Part shown: in pieces, positions 27,402-36,561 of the stretch
Numbering within the stretch: the stretch's first letter is position 1
How the letters are laid out: the number at the start of each line of letters is the position of its first letter
Assembly (NCBI GenBank): GCA_938010615.1
Contig: CALLUY010000123.1
Span: forward strand, 1 to 36,561
DNA length: 36,561 nt
Direction of reading: 5' to 3'
From: an uncultured Pirellulaceae bacterium
Lineage (GTDB): Bacteria; Planctomycetota; Planctomycetia; Pirellulales; Pirellulaceae
Notes under the pieces: model-generated
The model's input: the letters and a program-made list of their open reading frames with translations, nothing else
Told to the model about the DNA's origin: nothing
The model's database searches: none
Position numbers and translations under genes: made by a program

Positions 27402-28433
27402 ATGAAAGCTCTTGAACTCGTCGGACCCTCTCTCTTTGAATTGGTCGACAAAGACGTTCCGCAGCCAGCTGCCAACGAAGTTTTGATTCGAGTCAAAGCC
27501 TGCGGGATCTGTGGAAGCGACATCCATGGAGCCAACGGAAGCAGTGGACGCCGCATTCCTCCAATCGTGATGGGACACGAAGCCGCTGGCGAAATTGCCA
27601 CGGTCGGAGAATCCGTTTCCAGCTACGCCGAAGGTGATCGAGTCACGTTTGACTCCATGGTTTATTGCGGCGATTGCCACTACTGTAACTTGGGTCGCAC
27701 AAATCTCTGCGAGACACGACAAGTCATGGGAGTTTCCTGTGATGAATTCCGTCGTCACGGTGCGTATGCTGAATACGTCTGCGTCCCTGAACGGATCGTC
27801 TGTCCGTTGCCAGAAGGATTGTCCTTTGACCACGCCGCATTTACAGAACCGGTTGGCGTCGCCGTACATGCCGTAAATCGAGCCAACGTTAGTCCGGGGG
27901 ATTCCGCGATTGTAGTCGGCGCCGGCCTAATTGGTTTGCTGGTCGTTCAGGCTCTCAAGAATGCGGGTTGCTCAACCATTATCGCACTTGATCTGGTTCC
28001 GCAGCGGTTGGACCTCGCCACTAAACTTGGCGCGACGCATGCGATGCTCGCCACGCAAGAAAACGTGGTCTCGGAAATTCACGAACTGACCGACGGACGC
28101 GGTGCGAATCACAGCTTCGAAGTCGTCGGAGCAACCAAGCCGGTTGAACTGGCGATCGACGGACTTCGTCGAGGCGGAACTTGTGTGCTCGTCGGCAACC
28201 TTGCCGCTGAAGTTACTTTCCCGCTCCAAAAAGTTGTCACGCGGGAACTCAACGTCGTTGGAACCTGCGGCATCAACGATGAAGTGCCTGAATGTGTTGA
28301 GCTCATCGCGTCAGGAAAGATTAACGTTGAGCCTCTGATTTCGGCCAGAAGTTCGTTGGACGAAGCCGCGGATTGGTTCGCGAAGCTGGAGGCTGGCGAT
28401 CAGCCGTGGTTGAAAGTCCTCGTTTGCCCGTAA
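27402..28433 (+). CDS. Zinc-dependent alcohol dehydrogenase (MDR family)
   Basis: 343-residue medium-chain dehydrogenase/reductase, cytosolic, NAD(P)-dependent. Catalytic zinc site: CGICGSDIHG (Cys about 39) and GHEAAGEI. Structural zinc lobe: YCGDCHYCNLGRTNLC. Cofactor fold: IVVGAGLIGLLVVQALKNAG with the acidic LDLVPQR, which favours NAD. The pattern is that of sorbitol/threonine-dehydrogenase-like enzymes; the substrate is not decided. The open frame begins inside selC, but ATG 27402 (MKALELVGPSLFELVDKDVP) is the family start. No in-frame UGA is present, so it is not itself a selenoprotein. Confidence 0.92.
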   Translation: MKALELVGPSLFELVDKDVPQPAANEVLIRVKACGICGSDIHGANGSSGRRIPPIVMGHEAAGEIATVGESVSSYAEGDRVTFDSMVYCGDCHYCNLGRTNLCETRQVMGVSCDEFRRHGAYAEYVCVPERIVCPLPEGLSFDHAAFTEPVGVAVHAVNRANVSPGDSAIVVGAGLIGLLVVQALKNAGCSTIIALDLVPQRLDLATKLGATHAMLATQENVVSEIHELTDGRGANHSFEVVGATKPVELAIDGLRRGGTCVLVGNLAAEVTFPLQKVVTRELNVVGTCGINDEVPECVELIASGKINVEPLISARSSLDEAADWFAKLEAGDQPWLKVLVCP

Positions 28434-28475
28434 GGTTCATGTTGGGCTGCTGCAAGGCTCCGTCATTCGCGCTGA

Positions 28476-28499
28476 GGTGGCATAAGCCTCTGGCTTGTG
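28476..28499. repeat. Short hairpin AAGCCTCTGGCTT, copy 1
   Basis: GGTGGCATAAGCCTCTGGCT followed by TGTG, about 40 bases after the dehydrogenase stop. The stem AAGCC/GGCTT has the loop TCT. A partner at 30882-30906 has AGGCC/GGCCT, a paired change. Confidence 0.7.
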
Positions 28500-28505
28500 A
28501 TCGTA

Positions 28506-28650
28506 TTTAGTGCTGAAAGCACGGCATGTTGTAGCCATGGACGCAAGTCCATGGAAACGTTAAAGCATTTATCGGAAGTCCTGAAAGGACGGCAGGAAAA
28601 TTGCGGTAAAAGCAAAGCTTGGCTCCTGCCGTGCCTTCGGCACTCTGCGG
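28506..28650. repeat. 145-base repeat, inverted copy of 13367-13510
   Basis: It reads as the reverse complement of 13367-13510 with roughly nine of ten bases kept, including the palindromes GTGCTGAAAGCAC, CCATGGACGCAAGTCCATGG, AGTCCTGAAAGGACGGCAG and GTGCCTTCGGCAC. It sits in the 537-base gap after the dehydrogenase gene. Confidence 0.88.
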
Positions 28651-28663
28651 AAAATCGTAACTC

Positions 28664-28927
28664 GACGCGTAAGTTTTGAAGTTGCTCTATGTCGGCCCAT
28701 CCCGAAGGGATTCAAGCTATAAGCCGGTGATAAGCGCAGCGCCATCACCGGATTCGGTCGCAAGCAAACATGATCCCGAAGGGATCACAGCGGGCGTTTG
28801 CTGCGATCCCTTCAGGATCGAATCGTGCATCCTTCGGGGTCCGGAGGTGGTCGCTACGCTCGACCTCCGGCTAATGGCTGAAATTCCTTCGGAATAAAAA
28901 TGCGGGCAACTTCAAAACTCACGCGTC
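28664..28927. repeat. 264-base MITE-like element with 22-base terminal inverted repeats
   Basis: GACGCGTAAGTTTTGAAGTT (with GC, 28664-28685) faces GCAACTTCAAAACTCACGCG (with TC, 28906-28927), with one mismatch in 22. Inside are many small palindromes (GATCCCGAAGGGATC, GATCCCTTCAGGATC, CCGGAGGT...ACCTCCGG, ATTCCTTCGGAAT). It contains no convincing gene, so it would depend on another enzyme to move. The terminal word TTTGAAGTTGC is shared with the element at 13282-13527. Confidence 0.8.
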
Positions 28928-28970
28928 CGGTTAGCATTTGCACGTTCAAATCAAATCCATGCCACTGCCC

Positions 28971-30101
28971 CTACGCAGCCTTTTTCAAAACCGGCTTCGC
29001 CGCCATTCGAAACATCACTTTCGCCACCCACCATACGGCAAGCAAACCGAACACACCGGTCAGGAACAAGACTGTTCTGCTAATCATCATCGGCTCTTCG
29101 GTTTCCGTCAGTGATGGCTGTTCGTAGTACTTCTTGCTGAATTCCGCATCAACGTTTTTGCCTTCCTCAATCCATCGCTGCTCATCGTCGCAAACCTGTT
29201 GATACCAGTGATCCGCTTCTGCCAATTCGTCCTTGAACGAAGACTCGACCAGAACAAGCGGAATCCTTTTGTCTTCGTTGGGCATAGCGGTCTGCCAACC
29301 AAGACTCATCTGCGCCGCCATGCGGAGCCTTTTTTGTTCTTCGGGATCATCAGCCTCGTAGGACGCTTTCAACAAAGCGCGACAGGCGAGTCGATGCGAC
29401 GAATCGCCAGTGGCCCTAGACAACAGCAATTCGCCAAGAGCTTCCAGTAGAACAGGTGAGTCATGATTTCCGAATCGCATCATGCCCGTGATGCCCTTAA
29501 TCGCGCTCTGGATCTCTTGCTCTTTTTCTTCCGCAGTTGGCTTCGTGGTTTTGAATTTCTGTTCAAGGATAAATTTTGGAAACGTCAGCAAACGTCGAGC
29601 CTTTAATTCACCTGCGGATTTAAGTCGCTTTCGTTCAAGCAGATATTCGACCAGCAACATTTGATATTCTTCACGGCCGAAGTGTGCTTCTGGATTGATG
29701 ACCAACGCACGTTTGATTTCGTAGAGCCCTTTTTCGAGTTCGCCTGCGTGAATGTAGAACGTCCCCAAGTTGGCGGCCGTTTCATATCGGTCTGGATTCT
29801 TCTCTTTCGATTCCAGTGCCAATTCGATAGCACGTTCGCGGTTGCCGGTCTTGTCGTAAGCAACCGACAAGTCATCCAGTAATTTTGGATCGTCCGGATC
29901 GGATTTGCGCCTTTCCTCACGATCTTGGATGCGCCATTGATAGTACGCTTCTGAGTGTCGCAGGAATTTCCCGGTGATCAGTTCCAGCGTCCCGGGAAAT
30001 TTACGACGCTCCATCGCGAGCGTGTCATAGTCCCACAGGCACGCAATGGCTGGCTGCACGACGATCAGAATAATTAAAACAGTGACTAACGGCTTTTTCA
30101 T
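28971..30101 (-). CDS. Exported TPR protein with C-terminal membrane anchor
   Basis: 376 residues. An N-terminal signal (VTVLIILIVVQPAIA) precedes the sequence CLWDYDTLAMERRKFPGTLE. TPR-like helical pairs follow, most clearly LLDDLSVAYDKTGNRERAIE, AANLGTFYIHAGELEKGLYE and LKSAGELKARRLL, then a helical region with many acidic and basic residues. One hydrophobic helix near the end (TVLFLTGVFGLLAVWWVAKV, about 343-362) anchors it in the membrane with a short basic tail. It likely holds protein partners in the periplasm. I do not recognise a named family. It is divergent from pgsA, with 169 bases between starts. Confidence 0.75.
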   Translation of the reverse strand: MKKPLVTVLIILIVVQPAIACLWDYDTLAMERRKFPGTLELITGKFLRHSEAYYQWRIQDREERRKSDPDDPKLLDDLSVAYDKTGNRERAIELALESKEKNPDRYETAANLGTFYIHAGELEKGLYEIKRALVINPEAHFGREEYQMLLVEYLLERKRLKSAGELKARRLLTFPKFILEQKFKTTKPTAEEKEQEIQSAIKGITGMMRFGNHDSPVLLEALGELLLSRATGDSSHRLACRALLKASYEADDPEEQKRLRMAAQMSLGWQTAMPNEDKRIPLVLVESSFKDELAEADHWYQQVCDDEQRWIEEGKNVDAEFSKKYYEQPSLTETEEPMMISRTVLFLTGVFGLLAVWWVAKVMFRMAAKPVLKKAA

Positions 30102-30270
30102 TGTTGCAACCTGATTTAAGACTCGGTGGCAAGAAGATAATTTACTTGAGCCCGCAATGCGAATGGGGTTTGGAGTGGCAGTCGCTTTCGTGATTCCATC
30201 TTAATTGATACAAAAGGGGACTTCAAGCAGATCCAAAAGTGCCCTCTTTATCTTTGCGGCAAAGAACGCG

Positions 30271-30882
30271 ATGGAAATCGACAAGTCAAAAGTATTCAAC
30301 GTCCCGAACAAGCTGTCAGCGGCGAGGCTTGTGCTTTCGATCATCGTTTGCGCTTTGATCCCGCTGGAATTTTATTGGTCGGCGCTGGTGTTGTTCTTGA
30401 TCGCAGCGGGAACCGATTGGCTCGACGGCTGGTACGCTCGTAAATACGACATGGTCACGAAACTCGGTCGAGTCCTCGATCCGTTTTGTGACAAAGTTCT
30501 GATTTGCGGAACGTTTATTCTGATCGCGGTTGAAATGGATGGTCCCGCGTTTCCGTGGTGGGCAAAGATCGCCGGTTGGATGGCAGTCGTCGTTGTGGCA
30601 CGTGAACTTCTGGTGACCGTACTTCGATCAATGATCGAAGGCGCCGGGGGAGACTTTTCTGCGAAGATGGCCGGCAAGATCAAAATGTGGTTTCAGTGCA
30701 TCGTTGTCGGGGCGAGTTTGCTTGCGTTGGCAATGGCAGCTGGCGAAGAAAACAAAGCTCCGACTTGGTTGCTGATCACGATCGGCGTATCGGCTTGGGT
30801 TGCCGTGATTTCGACTCTGCAGTCCGGGTGGAACTACGTCGTCGCGGCGAGTGGATTCGTGCTCGATCAGGTTGAAGACTAA
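30271..30882 (+). CDS. pgsA: CDP-diacylglycerol-glycerol-3-phosphate 3-phosphatidyltransferase
   Basis: Integral inner-membrane enzyme that makes phosphatidylglycerol phosphate, the committed step to PG and cardiolipin. The CDP-alcohol phosphotransferase motif DWLDGWYAR...GRVLDPFCDK (D-x2-D-G-x2-A-R-x8-G-x3-D-x3-D) is complete. About six hydrophobic helices follow in the usual order. NVPNKLSAARLVLSI at the N-terminus and VARELLVTVLRSMIEGAGGD are PgsA features. ATG 30271 (MEIDKSKVFNVPNKL) gives 203 residues; the frame is open 22 codons upstream. PgsA is the best match; phosphatidylserine synthase is less likely because of the VAREL segment. Confidence 0.92.
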   Translation: MEIDKSKVFNVPNKLSAARLVLSIIVCALIPLEFYWSALVLFLIAAGTDWLDGWYARKYDMVTKLGRVLDPFCDKVLICGTFILIAVEMDGPAFPWWAKIAGWMAVVVVARELLVTVLRSMIEGAGGDFSAKMAGKIKMWFQCIVVGASLLALAMAAGEENKAPTWLLITIGVSAWVAVISTLQSGWNYVVAASGFVLDQVED

Positions 30883-30906
30883 GGTGGTATAGGCCTCTGG
30901 CCTGTG
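30882..30906. repeat. Short hairpin AGGCCTCTGGCCT, copy 2
   Basis: AGGTGGTATAGGCCTCTGGC then CTGTG, starting at the pgsA stop codon. The stem is AGGCC/GGCCT with loop TCT; compare 28476-28499. Confidence 0.7.
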
Positions 30907-30929
30907 TTTGCATTTCGTGAGTGCGTCTT

Positions 30930-31270
30930 CTGAACAAGAGGAAACGAAGGCAACAGAGTGCGTCACGGGAATCGCGGAGTCATTTTATTTGGCCACAGAT
31001 GCACACAGATTTGCACAGATGTTCAACCGGCTGTTGGGCTGGTATTTCAAACACTCCAGCCTCGATCCAATGGCCAACGTCTTTTGTTAACAGGAGGAAA
31101 CACAGGCAACAGAGCATTCCCGACAACTGAACTCCGTTTCCTCTGTTACCTCCTGTTCCAAAACATGCGCTGAAAAACATCCGCATCTCCGCCATCCAAC
31201 ATCTGTGCAAATCCGCGTTCATCTGTGGCTCAAAAACTCCGTTGCCTCCGCGTCTCCGCGTTTAAACACA
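30930..31270. repeat. Inverted repeat cluster with CACAGATTTGCACAGATG words
   Basis: GCCACAGATGCACACAGATT... (30992-31023) faces its reverse complement (31198-31229), 32-base arms with three mismatches. A direct repeat AACAnGAGGAAACnnAGGCA lies at about 30933 and 31088, with an inverted relative at 31134-31160. These words are widespread in planctomycete and other bacterial intergenic DNA. The 498-base gap between pgsA and fur contains no supported gene. Confidence 0.8.
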
Positions 31271-31345
31271 GCCGGTCAAAATGCACCAGCAAAACACGGT
31301 TCCGTACGACCGCAAACATTCTCGAAAACATACAGTATCTAATTA

Positions 31346-31377
31346 TTGACACAGTCCAGAATCAGGTGTAAAACACC
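31346..31377 (+). promoter_or_regulatory. Candidate fur promoter with overlapping palindromic operator
   Basis: TTGACA at 31346-31351 and TAAAAC 17 bases later (31369-31374) would make a sigma-70-like promoter. The perfect palindrome GGTGTAAAACACC (31365-31377) covers that -10 region and ends three bases before the fur ATG. A repressor bound there would block both transcription and the start region. It does not match the classic Fur or PerR box, so the binding protein is open; the neighbouring Fur-family protein is the natural candidate. Confidence 0.45.
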
Positions 31378-31380
31378 AGC

Positions 31381-31800
31381 ATGTCGAACGATCCAGCGAA
31401 ACTTTTACGTGAAAAAGGCCTTCAAGTCACGGCTCAGCGTGTCGCTGTGCTCAAAGCTGTGTCGGCCAATCCGCATTCGACGGCGGACGAAGTTGCGGTC
31501 GTGGTGCGCGGTGAAATTGGTGCGATCTCGCGGCAAGCCGTTTACGACGCACTCGCGATCCTTTCAGAGAAAATGTTGATTCGACGGATTCAGCCGGCCG
31601 GATCTTCAGCACTCTACGAAGATCGAGTCGGTGACAACCACCATCACGTCATCTGTCGCACTTGCGGCAAAACTGCGGATGTGGATTGCGCGAAGGGCTC
31701 TGCCCCTTGCCTTAAAGCGTCGAACAATGCTGGATTCGTAATCGACGAAGCGGAAGTCATCTATTGGGGAACTTGCCCCGATTGTGCTTCGAAATCATAA
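31381..31800 (+). CDS. Fur-family metalloregulator (PerR/FurA-like)
   Basis: 139-residue repressor. The N-terminal winged helix ([51 protein letters not shown]) binds DNA. The C-terminal part has the His-rich metal site [20 protein letters not shown] and a second Cys pair CPDC near the end, which together make the structural four-Cys zinc site. Its position 119 bases before katG and on the same strand copies the furA-katG arrangement of actinobacteria and suggests peroxide-dependent control of katG; the His cluster would hold the Fe or Mn that senses peroxide. A palindrome over the start suggests self-regulation. PerR-like is inferred from context; an iron Fur is possible. Confidence 0.9.
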   Translation: MSNDPAKLLREKGLQVTAQRVAVLKAVSANPHSTADEVAVVVRGEIGAISRQAVYDALAILSEKMLIRRIQPAGSSALYEDRVGDNHHHVICRTCGKTADVDCAKGSAPCLKASNNAGFVIDEAEVIYWGTCPDCASKS

Positions 31801-34328
<2,528 letters not shown>

Positions 34329-34356
34329 CGCTTTCGAAAAGAAACTGAATGAAGCC

Positions 34357-34387
34357 AGGCCGCGAGATTTCTCGCGGCCTATTTTTT
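34357..34387 (+). terminator. Rho-independent terminator after katG
   Basis: AGGCCGCGAGA and TCTCGCGGCCT form a perfect 11-pair stem with loop TT, followed by ATTTTTT. Its stem resembles the terminator at 20651-20684. Confidence 0.92.
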
Positions 34388-34635
34388 GGCTGCCACTTCG
34401 AGCCGCATCAATCTTCGGGCGAATTCGATGCGTTGGTAAATCTTGTGGGAGTTGTCTGGGAGCATTCATTCCAAACAAAGCTCTGCCAAGAAGTTGCAGG
34501 ACTTCGGCGTATTGGGCCGGGACGTTTTCGCCAATTAGATGTAAACTTGCCAGAAAACTCTCCAACGTTTTCAATACTTGGTAGTTTCGGACGAATAGTC
34601 TGCAGCAAACGGATGAACAGTAAAACTGGAAACAA
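34388..34635. other. Intergenic stretch between katG terminator and the membrane-protein gene
   Basis: About 250 bases. Short frames on both strands show no familiar motif or signal peptide. It presumably carries the promoter of the next gene; I see no repeat here. Confidence 0.5.
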
Positions 34636-35526
34636 ATGGTGAAACGCAAATACGGCACAATTCGCAGAAGAATTACCGGTGGATTTTTTGGATTGACCTG
34701 TGCATCAATCGTTCTAATTGCAGTTCTGCTTCTCAGTAATTATTTGTCCCTCTCCGGAAGCTCAGGCGGCGGAGCAGCGGAATACGATAGTCTGAATGGA
34801 CTTACCCGAATTGCCGCGATTCAAGCAGAATTTGGTCAATGCTCAACTGCGTTTGAAACTTTAAGGGGAATAGAGCCGAGTGTGAAACGTTTGCAATGCA
34901 CTACGATGTTTTTTGGATCTGTATCCCCACCCGATCAAAACATCTCAGAGTTTCTCGAATGCGCTATAGTCGCAAAGAAAGAGCTCTTCTCGATGGACCT
35001 GTCCGTTGAAACCTGCAATTGCCCAGACTGTATTTTTGTGCCGGCTTCAGTTGCTTATTCCCAGTTGCCACCAAATGGAGAAGTGCATCGCCTTAAAGCC
35101 GACTTTCTCTTGAATCTTGCAATTCTTCAAGGACGCAAAGATCTACATGAAGAAGCGAAACTGAGCCTTGCTTCCGCGTTAAAACATCAAAATCAATATG
35201 AAGCTGCACGCAAGAAATTCAATGCAGAACTAGATAGAGTGAATTCAATTTTGGAATCCAAGAGGCAATCAAAGCAATTCTGGTGGAGGATAGTCTCTGG
35301 TTGTTGGGTATTTATCCTGGGGCCGTTGATTGGAGCTCTGTGCAATGGTGCGTTTCTCAAGAAGGCTGAATCTCTGGGCACTAAAATGACGGAACGTTCA
35401 AAAAACGATTCAAGTGCTCAATCGGTACGTGGATCGACTGACGACACATCGTTTTCCGCGGCAGAAGAAGAATTGGTTGCCGCTGAACAACTGCTTCCGG
35501 AAAGAAAAGGTTCCGCGGACCTTTAA
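34636..35526 (+). CDS. Membrane protein of unknown function
   Basis: 296 residues, not recognised. A basic N-terminus (MVKRKYGTIRRR) precedes a first membrane helix (FGLTCASIVLIAVLLLSNYL, about 19-38). The long middle (40-215) contains cysteines (TCNCPDCIF, QCTTMFF) and a helical part with TPR-like look (ADFLLNLAILQGRKDLHEEA). A second helix (ISGCWVFILGPLIGALCNGA-like, about 220-240) is followed by a Ser/Glu-rich cytoplasmic tail. The codons look more AT-rich than its neighbours and it lies next to a transposase cluster, so lateral origin is possible. The stop overlaps a short tandem repeat. Confidence 0.6.
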   Translation: MVKRKYGTIRRRITGGFFGLTCASIVLIAVLLLSNYLSLSGSSGGGAAEYDSLNGLTRIAAIQAEFGQCSTAFETLRGIEPSVKRLQCTTMFFGSVSPPDQNISEFLECAIVAKKELFSMDLSVETCNCPDCIFVPASVAYSQLPPNGEVHRLKADFLLNLAILQGRKDLHEEAKLSLASALKHQNQYEAARKKFNAELDRVNSILESKRQSKQFWWRIVSGCWVFILGPLIGALCNGAFLKKAESLGTKMTERSKNDSSAQSVRGSTDDTSFSAAEEELVAAEQLLPERKGSADL

Positions 35527-35551
35527 CGTCCCGGCGGACCTTTACCGTCCC
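35514..35551. repeat. Two-unit tandem repeat GCGGACCTTTAACGTCCC
   Basis: Units GCGGACCTTTAACGTCCC and GCGGACCTTTACCGTCCC, about 20 bases apart, span the stop codon of the membrane-protein gene. Each unit holds the imperfect palindrome GGAC...GTCC. Confidence 0.75.
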
Positions 35552-35583
35552 GCATTGAAAAACCGGTGACTGCCTTGGTACAC

Positions 35584-36052
35584 CGACCGAAGCAACCAGA
35601 CTCCCGTAGGACAACTTTCACTCAGCGTTTCAGACCGTTGCGTGCTTCTTTTACGCTATTAATCCTGCGAGCCCGGAGGGCGAAAGATCCCTGCCGGTGG
35701 CGTCAGCCACCGGAAACATGTCAAAATGCCTCAAAGCCCGGAGGGCGACACATCCGACACATCCGTCAACAATGTGTCGCCCTCTGGGCTTGAGTGTCAA
35801 CACAGCCAATGTCCGGTGGCTGACGCCACCGGCAAAGATGTACCGCCCTCCGGGCTAAGCGATAATGCCAACAACCACATCGACCGAAGCAACCGGATTC
35901 CTTTAGGTCAACTTTCGCTCAGCGTGTCAGACCGGTGCGTGCATATTTTGAGCTATTAATCCTGCGAGCCCGGAGGGCGAAAGATCCTTGCCGGTGGCGT
36001 CAGCCACCGGAAACAAGCAAAATATCTCAAAGCCCAGAGGGCGACACATCCG
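35584..36052. repeat. REP-like cluster with an approximately 172-base direct duplication
   Basis: 35584-35756 and 35881-36052 are imperfect direct copies, both starting CGACCGAAGCAACC and ending GCGACACATCCG. Each carries GCCCGGAGGGC (35671, 35736; 35968, 36032 as GCCCAGAGGGC) and the perfect hairpin CCGGTGGCGTCAGCCACCGG (35694-35713; 35991-36010). Between them lie inverted versions: GTGTCGCCCTCTGGGCTTGA (about 35774) and CCGGTGGCTGACGCCACCGG (35813-35832), then GCCCTCCGGGC (35845-35855). The set stands right before the transposase gene. Confidence 0.9.
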
Positions 36053-36077
36053 CCATCAAAAAGGAAAACTGATCGTC

Positions 36078-36530
36078 ATGGCATCACATCAACAACTTCT
36101 TTACCACATCGTTTTCAGTACAAAAGAGCGGCGACCTTTATTACGTGAAGATGATTTCAGGGATGGCGTGTGGCGTTACATGGCTGGGGTCGCAAGCAAC
36201 TTGCAGGGCCATGCTCTGCGGATCGGAGGCTACTATGACCATGCTCATCTGCTCCTTCGAATTCCCGCCAAAATTGCCGTTGCTGATTTTGTGCGACAGC
36301 TCAAGGCGAACACCAGCAAGCACATCAATGAAAAACGTGGCTCGCGTTTGAAGTTTCATTGGCAGGATGGCTACGGCGCGTTCACGGTAAGTCCCTCCAA
36401 AGTAAATGCCGTGTCGGCATACATCGACGGCCAAGTGGAACACCATCGCAAAAGAACATTTCAGGAAGAGTACTTGAAGATGCTTGCCGATCATGAGGTT
36501 GACTATGATCCAAAGTACCTGTGGGAGTAA
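36078..36530 (+). CDS. Y1 transposase, IS200/RAYT-like TnpA
   Basis: 150-residue single-strand transposase of the HUH/Y1 superfamily. YHIVFSTKERRPLL at the N-terminus is the family start; GGYYDHAHLLLRIP holds the HUH metal site (His55, His57 around Ala); GYGAFTVSPSKVNAVSAYID holds the catalytic Tyr115, with Gln119 and HH following; the chain ends at VDYDPKYLWE. The length and ending are those of complete, intact enzymes. No TnpB/IscB gene is adjacent. REP-like palindromes flank both sides, which fits a REP-associated transposase (REPtron) more than a simple IS200. ATG 36078 is preferred; the open frame extends 30 codons upstream through repeat DNA. Confidence 0.9.
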   Translation: MASHQQLLYHIVFSTKERRPLLREDDFRDGVWRYMAGVASNLQGHALRIGGYYDHAHLLLRIPAKIAVADFVRQLKANTSKHINEKRGSRLKFHWQDGYGAFTVSPSKVNAVSAYIDGQVEHHRKRTFQEEYLKMLADHEVDYDPKYLWE

Positions 36531-36537
36531 CGCTATC

Positions 36538-36561
36538 AATGTGTCGCCCTCCGGGCTTGAG
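36538..36561. repeat. Right-flank REP copy at window end
   Basis: AATGTGTCGCCCTCCGGGCT (then TGAG) matches 35771-35794 with a single base change and is cut by the window edge, 8 bases after the transposase stop. Confidence 0.9.

Larger units (their letters stand above)
35584..36561. mobile_element. REPtron-like unit: Y1 transposase with flanking palindromes, cut by window end
   Basis: The transposase gene lies between palindromes on the left (35584-36052) and an inverted GTGTCGCCCTCCGGGCTTGA copy on the right (36538-36561), which is the last sequence in the window. The right-hand copy begins with the same AATGTGTCGCCCT as the inverted copy at 35771, so the two ends face each other in the way of REP/BIME units. 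The full right boundary is not visible. Confidence 0.75.

Noticed and set aside
27199-27405. 68-residue open frame over the selC region
   Set aside because: It runs through the tRNA and a palindrome, and the tRNA structure explains the sequence fully.
27402-28433. Alcohol dehydrogenase as a selenoprotein because it follows selC
   Set aside because: No in-frame UGA, and the catalytic zinc ligand position is encoded as an ordinary Cys codon.
35584-36052. CRISPR array at the palindrome cluster
   Set aside because: Repeats are irregularly spaced, occur in both orientations, and no cas gene is present.

Overview
The window looks like chromosomal DNA of a planctomycete, probably Pirellulales-like. 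The basis is family recognition, not a database search: a BBP7-type outer-membrane barrel protein, an SHD1-domain protein with HEAT-like repeats, an exported formylglycine sulfatase, a planctomycete-style Wza-like lipoprotein paired with a Cys-rich lipoprotein, an MJ0042-type zinc finger, moderate GC, monocistronic layout with frequent strand switches, few clear Shine-Dalgarno sites, and intergenic spaces packed with palindromic repeats. I see no prophage, CRISPR array or rRNA. Layout: 1-6.7 kb holds a NagA-like deacetylase overlapping an Nramp-like transporter that lacks the usual metal ligands, then proA and an aldo/keto reductase transcribed divergently, then a sulfatase. 6.8-13.3 kb holds a secreted SAF-domain protein, enolase, a HIT protein, a BBP7-type barrel and TrkA. 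13.3-20.5 kb holds rimO, a zinc-ribbon/LITAF-like membrane protein, a Gfo/Idh protein without the EKP lysine, leuA and an SHD1/HEAT protein. 20.5-28.4 kb holds tRNA-Glu, a polysaccharide-export lipoprotein pair, purE, a divergent AnmK homologue, ppa, a small membrane protein, the selenocysteine tRNA (selC) and a zinc alcohol dehydrogenase. 28.9-36.5 kb holds a TPR protein, pgsA, a fur-katG pair with an exported catalase-peroxidase, an unrecognised membrane protein, and a Y1 (IS200/RAYT-like) transposase set among palindromic repeats that run off the right edge. How the genes work together: most are independent housekeeping genes (proline, leucine, purine, phospholipid, glycolysis, pyrophosphate, K+ uptake, ribosome modification). 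Local functional units are nagA with the transporter, the export lipoprotein pair, and fur with katG; NagA and the AnmK-like protein could both serve amino-sugar or peptidoglycan recycling. The most notable points are selC, which implies the genome makes selenoproteins although none is visible here; the REPtron-like right end; and at least ten different palindromic intergenic repeat families, several with a second copy inside this window, one pair identical over 67 bp and another pair showing a compensatory stem change.
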